Assembly: GCA_964470515.1 (NCBI GenBank)
Contig: CAYYDD010000011.1
Span: forward strand, 1-31,614
Length of the DNA stretch: 31,614 bases
Origin: RGIG3009 sp964470515
GTDB lineage: Bacteria; Bacillota; Clostridia; Oscillospirales; Acutalibacteraceae
Direction of reading: 5' to 3'
Position numbers and translations under genes: made by a program. Under the pieces are notes generated by a model. The model searched no databases. It was not told the origin of the DNA and was given only the letters and a program-made list of their open reading frames with translations. Shown here piece after piece: positions 1-6,412 of the stretch (positions are counted from its first letter, which is position 1; each line of letters begins with the position of its first letter).

Positions 1-88
1 GACAGCCGCTGACGGCGGCGGTCTCCCTTTGTCACTTCGTGACATTTCCCTCACAGTGTGAGGGAATCGACCCTCGTCAGAGGGAGCC
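1..88. repeat. Palindrome-rich intergenic repeat
   Basis: Three consecutive inverted repeats are packed into this stretch: GTCAC/GTGAC (31-43), TTCCCTCACA/TGTGAGGGAA (46-66) and CCCTC/GAGGG (71-84). There is no reading frame. The arrangement resembles the REP-like intergenic elements common in Oscillospiraceae genomes, and a related CCCCCTCAC/GTGAGGGGG hairpin occurs at 15840-15885. It could also act as a terminator for a gene left of the window, but no clear U-tract follows. Confidence 0.5.
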
Positions 89-98
89 AAGGGTTAAT

Positions 99-127
99 TT
101 GTCCCCAACTTAACACAAGCATATAAT
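99..127 (+). promoter_or_regulatory. Promoter of WG-repeat lipoprotein gene
   Basis: TTGTCC at 99-104 and TATAAT at 122-127 are separated by exactly 17 bp. The -10 is perfect and the -35 is partial. The coding start lies 46 bp downstream, with a GGGAGG ribosome site at 161-166. Confidence 0.6.
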
Positions 128-172
128 AAAATTGGAAGAAGCTGTCTCTGATACAACAAAGGGAGGAACGCT

Positions 173-1180
173 ATGCAAAGAACAGGTTGCTTGACCGCGT
201 GTGTGTTGGTATTGGCGTTGGTGATCAGCGCATTGTTGTTGCCCGGCTGTACGGCGCAGCCGACCGGTTGGACGATCCGCCTTGACGGTATCGAGGCGGA
301 TACCATCCGATATTCCAAGGGCACGGTCAATTATCAGGTGTCTGTCATTGAGCGGGACGGTAAGTTCGGGTTGATCGACTACGAGGGGAATATGGTGGTG
401 CCTCTCGAGTACGATGAAATTGAGCTGGCTGAAACGGATTACGGCGCCGGGGTGACGATGCTGCACGCATACAAAAGCACGTCCGAAACAGCGGGTGCTA
501 TGTCGATAATATTCGAAGCGGACGGTACGGTCTCGGATGTCGTGCCGAGTGGCTGGGGTTATGAAGGCGGCGCGGATGTCTATTGGCACAATGACCAGCC
601 GCTGGTGCTGAGCCGTTTTGACGGAGCGGTCGGGTCTACCTATGAAGCCTATGCCGGACGGTGGTATCCACAGTATAACCTGCTCGGTACCATCGTGCAA
701 ACGGCTCCCACCATCGTGCCGGTGCAGCATATCAACAGTTATGCGTGGGACGACGAGATCGGCAATCAGGTGGTTGATACCGTTTCTGATAAGTATGCGC
801 TGCTGGATCTGAAAACTGGTAAGCTATTGACCGAGTTTGTCTATGAAGATCATAGCAGTATCGGCTTTGTCGAGGGCATTTTGCCGGTCAAAAAGGATGG
901 CAAGTGGGGCTATATCAACGAAAAAGGTGAGGCACTGACGGAGTTCATCTACGATGCGTCGGAGATCAGCGACGACGGTCGCTGGAGCCCCGTGCGAATG
1001 TATGCGTCCACCAACGGGTATACCGTCGTGCGTCGGGGTGACACGTGGGGTCTTATCGACAAGAGCGGCAATACTATTGTGGAGCCGGTGTATGAGGATA
1101 TTTCGCAGGTGAACGACAAAGGTTTGTTCTGGATCAAACGGAACGGCCGATGGGCTGTTGCGGAGATCACCAACGGATAA
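173..1180 (+). CDS. WG-repeat lipoprotein
   Basis: A 335-residue secreted lipoprotein of unknown function. Residues 1-26 form a signal peptide with a hydrophobic core and a lipobox-like LPGC, so Cys26 is the likely lipidation site; Pro at -2 is unusual. The mature part carries several WG-type beta repeats: GKFGLIDYEGNMVVPLEYDE near residue 63, KWGYINEKGEALTEFIYD near 244 and TWGLIDKSGNTIVEPVYED near 287. WG-repeat domains are structural repeats, often on Firmicute surface proteins. The ATG at 173 has a GGGAGG site 6 nt upstream. The gene is monocistronic, with its own promoter and a terminator at 1187. Family assignment is secure; the role is not known. Confidence 0.85.
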   Translation: MQRTGCLTACVLVLALVISALLLPGCTAQPTGWTIRLDGIEADTIRYSKGTVNYQVSVIERDGKFGLIDYEGNMVVPLEYDEIELAETDYGAGVTMLHAYKSTSETAGAMSIIFEADGTVSDVVPSGWGYEGGADVYWHNDQPLVLSRFDGAVGSTYEAYAGRWYPQYNLLGTIVQTAPTIVPVQHINSYAWDDEIGNQVVDTVSDKYALLDLKTGKLLTEFVYEDHSSIGFVEGILPVKKDGKWGYINEKGEALTEFIYDASEISDDGRWSPVRMYASTNGYTVVRRGDTWGLIDKSGNTIVEPVYEDISQVNDKGLFWIKRNGRWAVAEITNG

Positions 1181-1186
1181 CGACGA

Positions 1187-1215
1187 GCCGCCCTGAGTAA
1201 ACCGGGCGGCTTTTT
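1187..1215 (+). terminator. Rho-independent terminator after WG-repeat gene
   Basis: GCCGCCC (1187-1193) pairs with GGGCGGC (1204-1210) around a 10-nt loop and is followed by TTTTT, six bases after the stop codon. Confidence 0.85.
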
Positions 1216-1227
1216 GCTGTAAAACTC

Positions 1228-1256
1228 TTGGCAGCGGCGAAAGTGTGTGCTATAAT
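1228..1256 (+). promoter_or_regulatory. Sigma-A promoter of zinc-ribbon gene
   Basis: TTGGCA (1228-1233), a 17-bp spacer and a perfect TATAAT (1251-1256). The TTG here could be taken for a start codon of the downstream gene, but it is the -35 box. Confidence 0.75.
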
Positions 1257-1278
1257 CAAGGAGAAAGGGGCTGTCGGT

Positions 1279-1737
1279 ATGGGTTACGGATTTGTTCTGA
1301 AGTGCAAAGCGTGCGATTACGAGCAGCGGGTGCTGCTGGGTGCCGGAATGATGACACCGAGTCTTGCCGCGGAGGCGTTTGAGGCGATGAAGGTCGGAGA
1401 ATACGGCCGGTCGTTTCAGAAGACGGCCGCGCTGCCGGGGGCGGCAGCGTATCTTTCCAAAGAGCTGTTTGTGTGCCCGTCGTGCGGTGCGTTCGAGGTA
1501 GGAGACGACGTTTCGCTGTGCCTGCCGAAAGAAGGACACGAGCCGGAGGAGTGCACTGAGCCGGTCTTATTCGGGCCGGAGCTGGAGGATGAATACGAGG
1601 TCGTGCTGACGGTGGAGCATTCCTGCGCCAAGTGCGGCGATACGATGAAAAAGGCCGAAGGTCACCGGGATCTGTGCTGCCCGCGTTGCCGTGGTGAGCT
1701 TACACGCGGTGCCGGCGGTATGATCCTATGGGATTGA
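1279..1737 (+). CDS. Small zinc-ribbon protein
   Basis: A 152-residue cytoplasmic protein with four CxxC-type pairs: C9/C12, C66/C69, C116/C119 and C134/C137. Taken in order these could build two zinc ribbons, one near each end, joined by an acidic middle (residues about 85-108). The ATG at 1279 is preferred because an AAGGAGAAAGG ribosome site lies just upstream and the longer in-frame TTG at 1228 is the -35 box. The gene is followed after 24 bp by the ABM-fold gene, so the two are probably co-transcribed. I do not recognise a named family. Metal binding is an inference from cysteine spacing. Confidence 0.7.
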   Translation: MGYGFVLKCKACDYEQRVLLGAGMMTPSLAAEAFEAMKVGEYGRSFQKTAALPGAAAYLSKELFVCPSCGAFEVGDDVSLCLPKEGHEPEECTEPVLFGPELEDEYEVVLTVEHSCAKCGDTMKKAEGHRDLCCPRCRGELTRGAGGMILWD

Positions 1738-1761
1738 TGATACAAAGTAAAGGAGCAGTAT

Positions 1762-2061
1762 ATGTATACCATTTACGTGAAATTTGAGTGTCTGCCCGCA
1801 GGGCGTGAGGCTTTTATCGACCGTGTCAAGGCTGAGGGTGTGCTGGATGCGATCCGCGCGGAGGATGGCTGTATCCGCTACGACTACTATTTGTCGGAGA
1901 AGGATGCGAACGAGCTGTTGCTCATTGAGCAGTGGGAGACCAAGGAACACCAGCAGGTGCACCTTGCGCAGCCGCATATGGTGCGCCTGCGGGAATTTAA
2001 GGGCGAGTACATCACGAACACCGTGCTTGGTGAAGTGGAACTGAAAACCGCCGGAGCGTGA
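1762..2061 (+). CDS. ABM-domain (antibiotic biosynthesis monooxygenase-like) protein
   Basis: A 99-residue single-domain protein of the dimeric alpha/beta-barrel type. The order fits the ABM family: beta strand (YTIYVKFEC), helix (REAFIDRVKA), the signature GCIRYDYYLSE, then LLLIEQWETKEHQQVHLAQPH and a final beta strand. Members include quinol monooxygenase YgiN-like and heme-degrading proteins, but most small Clostridia copies have no known substrate. A GGAG-type site (1751-1754) precedes the ATG. It lies 24 bp after the zinc-ribbon gene in a probable two-gene operon ending at the terminator at 2071. Confidence 0.8.
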   Translation: MYTIYVKFECLPAGREAFIDRVKAEGVLDAIRAEDGCIRYDYYLSEKDANELLLIEQWETKEHQQVHLAQPHMVRLREFKGEYITNTVLGEVELKTAGA

Positions 2062-2070
2062 CCGATAACG

Positions 2071-2101
2071 ACCGTCTGCCGCATCGCGGCGGGCGGTTTT
2101 T
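2071..2101 (+). terminator. Rho-independent terminator after ABM gene
   Basis: ACCGTCTGCCGC (2071-2082) pairs with GCGGCGGGCGGT (2086-2097) with a 3-nt loop and a short T-run. The stem is GC rich and starts ten bases after the stop codon. Confidence 0.85.
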
Positions 2102-2113
2102 ACGTGTCAGTTC

Positions 2114-2142
2114 TTGACAACGGCGGAAGGATATGCTAAGAT
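2114..2142 (+). promoter_or_regulatory. Promoter of DUF3793-flavodoxin operon
   Basis: TTGACA (2114-2119), a 17-bp spacer and TAAGAT (2137-2142). The half-site TATGCTAA (2132-2139) overlaps the -10 and matches the palindromes downstream. Confidence 0.7.
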
Positions 2143-2150
2143 ATATAAGA

Positions 2151-2166
2151 GTTAGCTTATGCTAAC
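2151..2166. promoter_or_regulatory. Palindromic operator, copy 1
   Basis: GTTAGC-TTAT-GCTAAC is a perfect 6-bp inverted repeat with a 4-bp centre, lying at the expected transcription start of the DUF3793 operon. An almost identical palindrome lies at 2263-2280. The site resembles the TTAG...CTAA symmetry of DtxR/IdeR-type metal regulators. That regulator identity is inference; the regulator gene is not in this window. Confidence 0.65.
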
Positions 2167-2262
2167 TTAAAAAATCCGAGATGCGGGTATAACGCGTCGT
2201 TTCTGTCAAACACTAGGTCGTACAGGCCGTGTGCGCAGAGCGGCGCGTGATCTTGCACGAGC

Positions 2263-2280
2263 GGTTAGCGTATGCTAACC
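2263..2280. promoter_or_regulatory. Palindromic operator, copy 2
   Basis: GGTTAGC-GTAT-GCTAACC is a 7-bp perfect inverted repeat that shares GTTAGC-N4-GCTAAC with the site at 2151. It ends about 10 bp upstream of the ribosome site of the DUF3793 gene. As RNA it could also form a small hairpin close to the ribosome site. Confidence 0.6.
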
Positions 2281-2302
2281 AAACGAAATGGGAGAGATGA
2301 GG

Positions 2303-2848
2303 ATGTCGGAGGAATTGCTGGTAAGGCACTGCTCACCCACGCTGGCGGGGATGAAAACGGGCAGTATGTTCGGGTGTCATTTTGCAAGTGCTGAGGCAAT
2401 GCGCACCAGTATACGGTGCTGGAACCGTCGGCTGCGCGGTAAGGGGCTACGCGTATTGCCGTTGCGTTACTGCGGCACACGGGCGCTGATCTACGTGTAC
2501 CGTCCGTCTCATCTGGCCCGTGATTTGCAGTGCGAGGCTGCTGATGCGCTGCTTCGGGAACGCGGCTATGATCCGGCGCGGCCGGCGCACTGTGTGCAGC
2601 AGCTTATGCAGCGGATGAGTGACAATACGGAATTCCCTCACGAGGTCGGGCTGTTTCTCGGCTATCCGCCGGAGGACGTGCGGGGGTTTATTGAGCGTCC
2701 CGGGGAGTGCAAGTGCGTTGGGTCTTGGAAGGTGTACGGTGACGAGGAGACTGCGCGGCGGTTGTTCGTCCGGTACAAAAAGTGCACGGGTGCGTATTGC
2801 GCACAGCTGGCAAAAGGGCGGACTATCGAATGGCTGACAGTACAATAG
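2303..2848 (+). CDS. DUF3793 family protein
   Basis: A 181-residue soluble protein of the DUF3793 family, recognised from the opening LLVRHCSPTLAGMKTGSMF and the C-terminal region with EVGLFLGYPPEDVRGF and a WKVYGD segment. The function is unknown; in Clostridia it commonly neighbours flavodoxin or ferrous-iron transport genes, as here. The ATG at 2303 has GGAGAG (2291-2296) six bases upstream; a longer start at 2288 has no ribosome site. The flavodoxin gene begins 17 bp after its stop, so the two form an operon. Paired palindromes at 2151 and 2263 suggest metal-responsive control, which is inference. Confidence 0.85.
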   Translation: MSEELLVRHCSPTLAGMKTGSMFGCHFASAEAMRTSIRCWNRRLRGKGLRVLPLRYCGTRALIYVYRPSHLARDLQCEAADALLRERGYDPARPAHCVQQLMQRMSDNTEFPHEVGLFLGYPPEDVRGFIERPGECKCVGSWKVYGDEETARRLFVRYKKCTGAYCAQLAKGRTIEWLTVQ

Positions 2849-2865
2849 AGAAAGGCGGAACAGAA

Positions 2866-3288
2866 ATGAGTAATATCGCAGTGGTATATTGGAGCGGTAC
2901 CGGCAATACGGAGGCGATGGCCGGTACGGTGGCAGACGGTGCCCGTGACACGGGGGCGGCTGTCGATCTGCTGACCAGTGCGGAGTTTGATGCGTCGATG
3001 ATGCAAAATTACGACGCCATTGCCTTCGGGTGTCCTTCTATGGGCGCCGAGGAGCTGGAGGAGAGCGAGTTTGCACCGATGTTTGCGGCGTGTGAACCCA
3101 AGCTGGACGGCAAAAAGATCGCGTTGTTCGGCTCCTACGGTTGGGGCGACGGTGAGTGGATGCGCACGTGGGAGGAGACCTGCCGGGCGGCCGGCGCGGT
3201 GCTTGCCTGCGATCCCGTAATCTGCAACGAAACGCCGAACGATGAGGCGATCACCGCCTGCCGCGTTCTGGGTGCGGCGTTGGTGTGA
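2866..3288 (+). CDS. Flavodoxin
   Basis: A 140-residue short-chain flavodoxin, a cytoplasmic FMN electron carrier. The N-terminal IAVVYWSGTGNTEAMA (residues 4-19) is the phosphate-binding loop that follows beta 1. The loop around FGCPSMGAEELEE and the later FGSYGWGDGEWM are the flavin-stacking loops in the usual order. Length is typical. The ATG at 2866 is set by the GAAAGGCGG site just after the upstream stop; longer frames reach into the DUF3793 gene. Flavodoxins often replace ferredoxin in iron limitation, which fits the operator-like palindromes ahead of the operon. Confidence 0.92.
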   Translation: MSNIAVVYWSGTGNTEAMAGTVADGARDTGAAVDLLTSAEFDASMMQNYDAIAFGCPSMGAEELEESEFAPMFAACEPKLDGKKIALFGSYGWGDGEWMRTWEETCRAAGAVLACDPVICNETPNDEAITACRVLGAALV

Positions 3289-3302
3289 TCTGCTAAAAGC
3301 TA

Positions 3303-3331
3303 TTGACAAGAGGAAATAAGTGATGTATAAT
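3303..3331 (+). promoter_or_regulatory. Consensus sigma-A promoter of MarR-DegV-HAD operon
   Basis: TTGACA (3303-3308) and TATAAT (3326-3331) with exactly 17 bp between them. Both hexamers match consensus, so the promoter should be strong unless repressed. Confidence 0.85.
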
Positions 3332-3365
3332 ACGAGATGTTGATAGTTCAACATCTCGTATTTTT
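3331..3365 (+). promoter_or_regulatory. 13-bp palindrome over the start site (MarR operator and/or attenuator)
   Basis: TACGAGATGTTGA (3331-3343) and TCAACATCTCGTA (3348-3360) are perfect inverted arms with a TAGT centre, followed by TTTTT. The repeat begins at the last base of the -10 box, so it covers the transcription start. This is the place for an autoregulatory operator of the MarR protein encoded next. The T-run also makes it look like a terminator, but a transcript starting near 3338 would contain only the inner part of the stem. Confidence 0.65.
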
Positions 3366-3382
3366 GTCAAAGGAGAGAGACT

Positions 3383-3841
3383 ATGGTCGATCGGTTTGAA
3401 CGGTTTTCGGTGGCGATTTCGGAGATATCCCGCTATTGGCATAAGCTGGCGACGGAGGAGATGGCGAAGTACGGGCTGAAGGGCTCGCACGCGATGTATT
3501 TGACCACGATGTACCGGCACGATGAGGGCTTGACCGCGCCGCAGCTATGTGAGCTGTGCGGTAAGGATAAGGCGGACGTCTCCCGCATGATGACCATTAT
3601 GGGAAACAAGGGGTTGGTGACCAAGCAGGGGGATAATCGCAATCTGTACCGCGGTCTGCTTAAGCTGACCGCGGAGGGTCGCCGTGCTGCCGAGCACGTG
3701 TGTGAGCGGGCACGGGTCGCTGTGGAATGCGCCGGCAAAGGTTTGACGGATGCCAACCGCCATATTTTTTACGAGGTGTTGGAGACCATTGCCGACAACC
3801 TGCGCGAGCTGAGCCGTGCCGGGTTGCCTGCGTCCAACTGA
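3383..3841 (+). CDS. MarR family transcriptional regulator
   Basis: A 152-residue winged-helix regulator. The DNA-binding region runs from about residue 50 (LTAPQLCELCGKDKADVSRMMTIM, helices 3 and 4) into the wing (GLVTKQGDNRNLYRGLLKLT), with flanking dimerisation helices. A GGAGAGAG site lies just before the ATG. The gene is first in an operon with a DegV protein and a HAD phosphatase. A long palindrome at its own start site makes autorepression likely. The inner TTGA-N4-TCAA resembles the FabT (MarR family, fatty-acid regulator) site; together with the fatty-acid-binding neighbour this suggests, without proving, a lipid-linked signal. Confidence 0.9.
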   Translation: MVDRFERFSVAISEISRYWHKLATEEMAKYGLKGSHAMYLTTMYRHDEGLTAPQLCELCGKDKADVSRMMTIMGNKGLVTKQGDNRNLYRGLLKLTAEGRRAAEHVCERARVAVECAGKGLTDANRHIFYEVLETIADNLRELSRAGLPASN

Positions 3842-3855
3842 AAGGAGATACGACC

Positions 3856-4695
3856 ATGAGCGTACGCATTATTGTGGATTCTACGGCGGACGTTGCCGCC
3901 GAGGTGAAAAGCCGACTGCACGTCGTGCCGTTGACGGTGCATTTCGGAGAGGAAGAGTTTATCGACGGTGTGACCATCAACCATACCGAGTTTTATGAGC
4001 GGCTGATCGAAAGCGGTGTGCTGCCCAGTACCAGCCAGGCTACGCCGAGCGCCTTCGCGAGAGCTTACCGCGAGGTAACGGAAAACGGTGACTGTGCGGT
4101 GGTGATCACGCTGTCGTCAAAGCTGTCCGGCACGTATCAAAGTGCGGTGATCGCCGCAGAGGACCTCGACAACGTCTACGTGGTGGACAGCCAGTCTGCG
4201 GCCATCGGAGCGGGTATTCTGGCAGAGCTGGCGTTGCGGCTGGTCGACAGCGGGTTGAGTGCTACCGAGGTGGCCGCGCAGCTTGAAAAAGAGCGGGTGA
4301 ATGTGCGCATCATCGCCCTGCTGGACACGCTGGAATATTTAAAGCGCGGCGGTCGTATCTCTAAAACGGTGGCGTTTGCGGGCGGGTTGTTGTCCATCAA
4401 GCCGGTCATTTGTTTAGAGAACGGTGAGATCCAGATGCTGGGTAAGGCGCGCGGCTCCAAGCAGGGCAACAATCTGCTGGTTGCGGAAATCGAAAAGGCG
4501 GGCGGTGTGGATTTTGGTCGGCCGGTGCTGCTGGGCTACACGGGGCTGAGCGATCTGCTGCTACAGAAGTATATTGAGGACAGTGAGGCGTTGTGGAAGC
4601 ATGGTACCGAGGAGTTGCGCGTCGCGCAGATCGGTAGCGTCATCGGTACGCACGCCGGGCCAGGCGCCATTGCGGCGGCATTTTTTGCGAAATGA
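3856..4695 (+). CDS. DegV family protein (FakB-like fatty-acid-binding)
   Basis: A 279-residue DegV/FakB-type protein. In this family a fatty acid is held in the pocket so that the kinase FakA can phosphorylate it for phospholipid synthesis. Signs are the N-terminal RIIVDSTADV, the TSQ motif near residues 59-61 (PSTSQATPSAF), LSSKLSGTYQSA near 87-98, and YLKRGGRIS...LLSIKPV in the C-terminal half. The ATG at 3856 follows an AAAGGAG site and lies 14 bp after the MarR stop. The HAD gene follows 10 bp later. No FakA gene is in the window. A second DegV paralogue occurs at 8958. Confidence 0.9.
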   Translation: MSVRIIVDSTADVAAEVKSRLHVVPLTVHFGEEEFIDGVTINHTEFYERLIESGVLPSTSQATPSAFARAYREVTENGDCAVVITLSSKLSGTYQSAVIAAEDLDNVYVVDSQSAAIGAGILAELALRLVDSGLSATEVAAQLEKERVNVRIIALLDTLEYLKRGGRISKTVAFAGGLLSIKPVICLENGEIQMLGKARGSKQGNNLLVAEIEKAGGVDFGRPVLLGYTGLSDLLLQKYIEDSEALWKHGTEELRVAQIGSVIGTHAGPGAIAAAFFAK

Positions 4696-4705
4696 GGCGA
4701 AAACG

Positions 4706-5413
4706 GTGAGTTTAAAGGCCGTATTATTTGATCTGGACGGTACCTTGTTGCCGATGGATCAAGACGTATTCGTCAAATCGTATTTCGGTCGTCTGGCCAA
4801 GAAGCTGGTTCCGCACGGCTACGAGCCGAAAGCTTTGATCGACGCGATCTGGGCGGGCACGGCGGCTATGATAAAAAATAACGGCGAGCGTGTGAACGAG
4901 GCTGTGTTTTGGGACACGTTTGCCGGGCAGCTCGGTGAGCATACGCGGGAGGATCTCTCGTTGTTCGATGAGTATTACCGAACGGATTTCATCGGCGTGC
5001 AGGCGGATTGCGGGTTTAACGCCGCCGCGGCCGAGGCGGTGCGGGCGATCAAGGCGAAGGGGCTGAGGGTAGCACTGGCCACCAACCCGATTTTCCCGGC
5101 GATCGCTACCGAGCACCGTATCCGTTGGGCGGGATTGGAGCCGGAGGAGTTTGAATTTTACACTACCTACGAGAATATCGGAGTATCCAAGCCCAATCCC
5201 GCGTATTTCCGGGTGATCGCGAGCCGTCTGGGTGTGCCGCCCGAGGATTGCCTGATGGTGGGTAACGACGTGGGCGACGATACGCCCGCGCAGTCGGTGG
5301 GGATGCGGGTGTTCCTGCTCACGGACGATCTCATCAATAAGAAAAACGCGGATATTACCGTGTATCCGCACGGTGGATTTGCCGAGCTGATGGACTATAT
5401 CGAGCGCGTATAA
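4706..5413 (+). CDS. HAD superfamily hydrolase
   Basis: A 235-residue phosphatase-like protein. Motif I is VLFDLDGTLL (D9 nucleophile, D11), motif II is ALATNP, the motif III lysine is in GVSKPNPAYF, and motif IV is MVGNDVGDD. A helical cap lies between motifs I and II. The substrate cannot be told from sequence. The GTG start at 4706 is chosen because GAGG (4694-4697) lies at the right distance and the frame upstream overlaps DegV. Third gene of the MarR operon. A TATAAT hexamer (5409-5414) overlaps its stop codon and might serve the next operon. Confidence 0.88.
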   Translation: MSLKAVLFDLDGTLLPMDQDVFVKSYFGRLAKKLVPHGYEPKALIDAIWAGTAAMIKNNGERVNEAVFWDTFAGQLGEHTREDLSLFDEYYRTDFIGVQADCGFNAAAAEAVRAIKAKGLRVALATNPIFPAIATEHRIRWAGLEPEEFEFYTTYENIGVSKPNPAYFRVIASRLGVPPEDCLMVGNDVGDDTPAQSVGMRVFLLTDDLINKKNADITVYPHGGFAELMDYIERV

Positions 5414-5563
5414 TGCACTCTCGTATTTGTAGAATGCATACCGGAGTGCTCTACTGATGGGGAGAGAAGCAGTATACCTGCCTCTCAGCAGAGTAGGTTG
5501 AATCGCCAAGCTGCCGACGATATACTGGAGATATCGTCGGCGTATATTTTTAGGAGAGGGTTT
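5414..5563 (+). promoter_or_regulatory. Structured leader before GT8 operon
   Basis: This 150-bp gap folds into three successive hairpins: an imperfect 12-bp stem GCACTCTCGTAT/ATACCGGAGTGC (5415-5449), a longer stem with outer arms CTACT/AGTAG (5451-5455 and 5492-5496) and inner GAGAG-AA-GCAG/CTGC-CTCTC (5462-5486), and a terminator-like hairpin at 5513-5551. The last sits directly in front of the GGAGAG ribosome site, so the operon must be read through it. The order suggests attenuation or a cis-acting RNA switch. It matches no riboswitch consensus that I can recall. Confidence 0.45.
5513..5551 (+). terminator. Terminator or attenuator hairpin ahead of GT8 operon
   Basis: GCCGACGATAT (5513-5523) pairs perfectly with ATATCGTCGGC (5531-5541), with a 7-nt loop, followed by GTATATTTTT. 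It ends 12 bases before the start codon of the first glycosyltransferase gene. It may end the MarR-DegV-HAD transcript or act as a conditional attenuator. Confidence 0.7.
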
Positions 5564-6412
5564 ATGAACGTATTGTATTGCGGCGATAAGCATATCGCCG
5601 ACGGGGTGCTACTGTCGGCACTCTCCCTGCAGCGGCACTGCCATGAGCCGCTGCATATCTACGTGATGACCGCTACGCTGACGGTGGGTGAGCGTCACTG
5701 TGAGCCATTGCCTGAAGCGTTCACCGCGTTTTTGCAGCGGCAGATACGGGAGACACAGCCGCTTAGTACGGTGCGGCTCATCGACGCTACCGCGTTGTTT
5801 GAGGCACAGCCGCCGACGGCGAATCTCGGCACGCGGTTTACTCCCTGCTGTATGCTGCGGTTATATGCCGATCTGGTGCCGCAGCTGCCGGGGCGGCTAC
5901 TGTATCTGGACAACGACGTGATCTGCTGCGCGGATGCGCGGGAGATGTATTATCAGCCGATGGACGGCTACGAGGTCGCCGGGGTGTTGGATCATTACGG
6001 CAGCTGGTTTTTTCGCCGTCGGCTGACGCGGAGGGATTACCTCAATTCCGGGGTACTGCTGCTGGAGCTCGATCGCATCCGCGAAACGGGGCTGTTTGCC
6101 CGCTGCCGTCGGCGGTGTGCCGAGCGGCGGATGTTTATGCCGGATCAATCCGCGCTGAACAAGCTGGCGCGTCGCAAAAAGATAGTACCGCGTTGCTATA
6201 ATGAGCAACGGCGCGAACGACCGGGCACGGTGTTCCGTCACTTTACCACGAGCTTTCGTTTCTTTCCGTGGTTTCACACTGTCACGGTCAAGCCATGGCA
6301 GACCGACCGAATGCATACCGTGCTGAAAACACACGATTACGATGATCTGCTGACGATGTACCAAGCGGTGAAGGCCGCTTACGAGAAAGGAGAAGGAGTA
6401 TATGTGCCGTGA
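5564..6412 (+). CDS. Glycosyltransferase family 8 protein (first copy)
   Basis: A 282-residue GT-A-fold, retaining sugar transferase using a nucleotide-sugar donor. The metal-binding motif is LLYLDNDVI with D116-N117-D118. The acceptor-side region YLNSGVLLLELD (about 160-170), MPDQSALNKL and the terminal VKPWQ match GT8. The N-terminus NVLYCGDKHIADGVLLSALSL is the usual donor-binding strand. There is no signal peptide or membrane segment. The ATG at 5564 has GGAGAGGG 5' of it; a longer frame starting at 5498 runs through the attenuator hairpin. First gene of a five-gene coupled operon, overlapping the next by 11 bp. Confidence 0.88.
   Translation: MNVLYCGDKHIADGVLLSALSLQRHCHEPLHIYVMTATLTVGERHCEPLPEAFTAFLQRQIRETQPLSTVRLIDATALFEAQPPTANLGTRFTPCCMLRLYADLVPQLPGRLLYLDNDVICCADAREMYYQPMDGYEVAGVLDHYGSWFFRRRLTRRDYLNSGVLLLELDRIRETGLFARCRRRCAERRMFMPDQSALNKLARRKKIVPRCYNEQRRERPGTVFRHFTTSFRFFPWFHTVTVKPWQTDRMHTVLKTHDYDDLLTMYQAVKAAYEKGEGVYVP

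Noticed and set aside
3331..3365. Reading the MarR-promoter palindrome purely as a terminator for the flavodoxin operon
   Set aside because: It starts at the last base of a perfect -10 box and is centred on the transcription start, so an operator role explains its position better, although a dual role is possible.
5414..5551. Assignment of the GT8 leader to a known riboswitch class (THF, TPP, glycine, yybP-ykoY, T-box, c-di-GMP)
   Set aside because: Short local resemblances such as GGAGAG were seen, but no conserved core of any of these classes could be found.
4724..5593. A 289-codon minus-strand frame opposite the HAD gene
   Set aside because: Antisense to a clear HAD protein; composition is typical of a GC-rich shadow frame and it runs through the leader hairpins.
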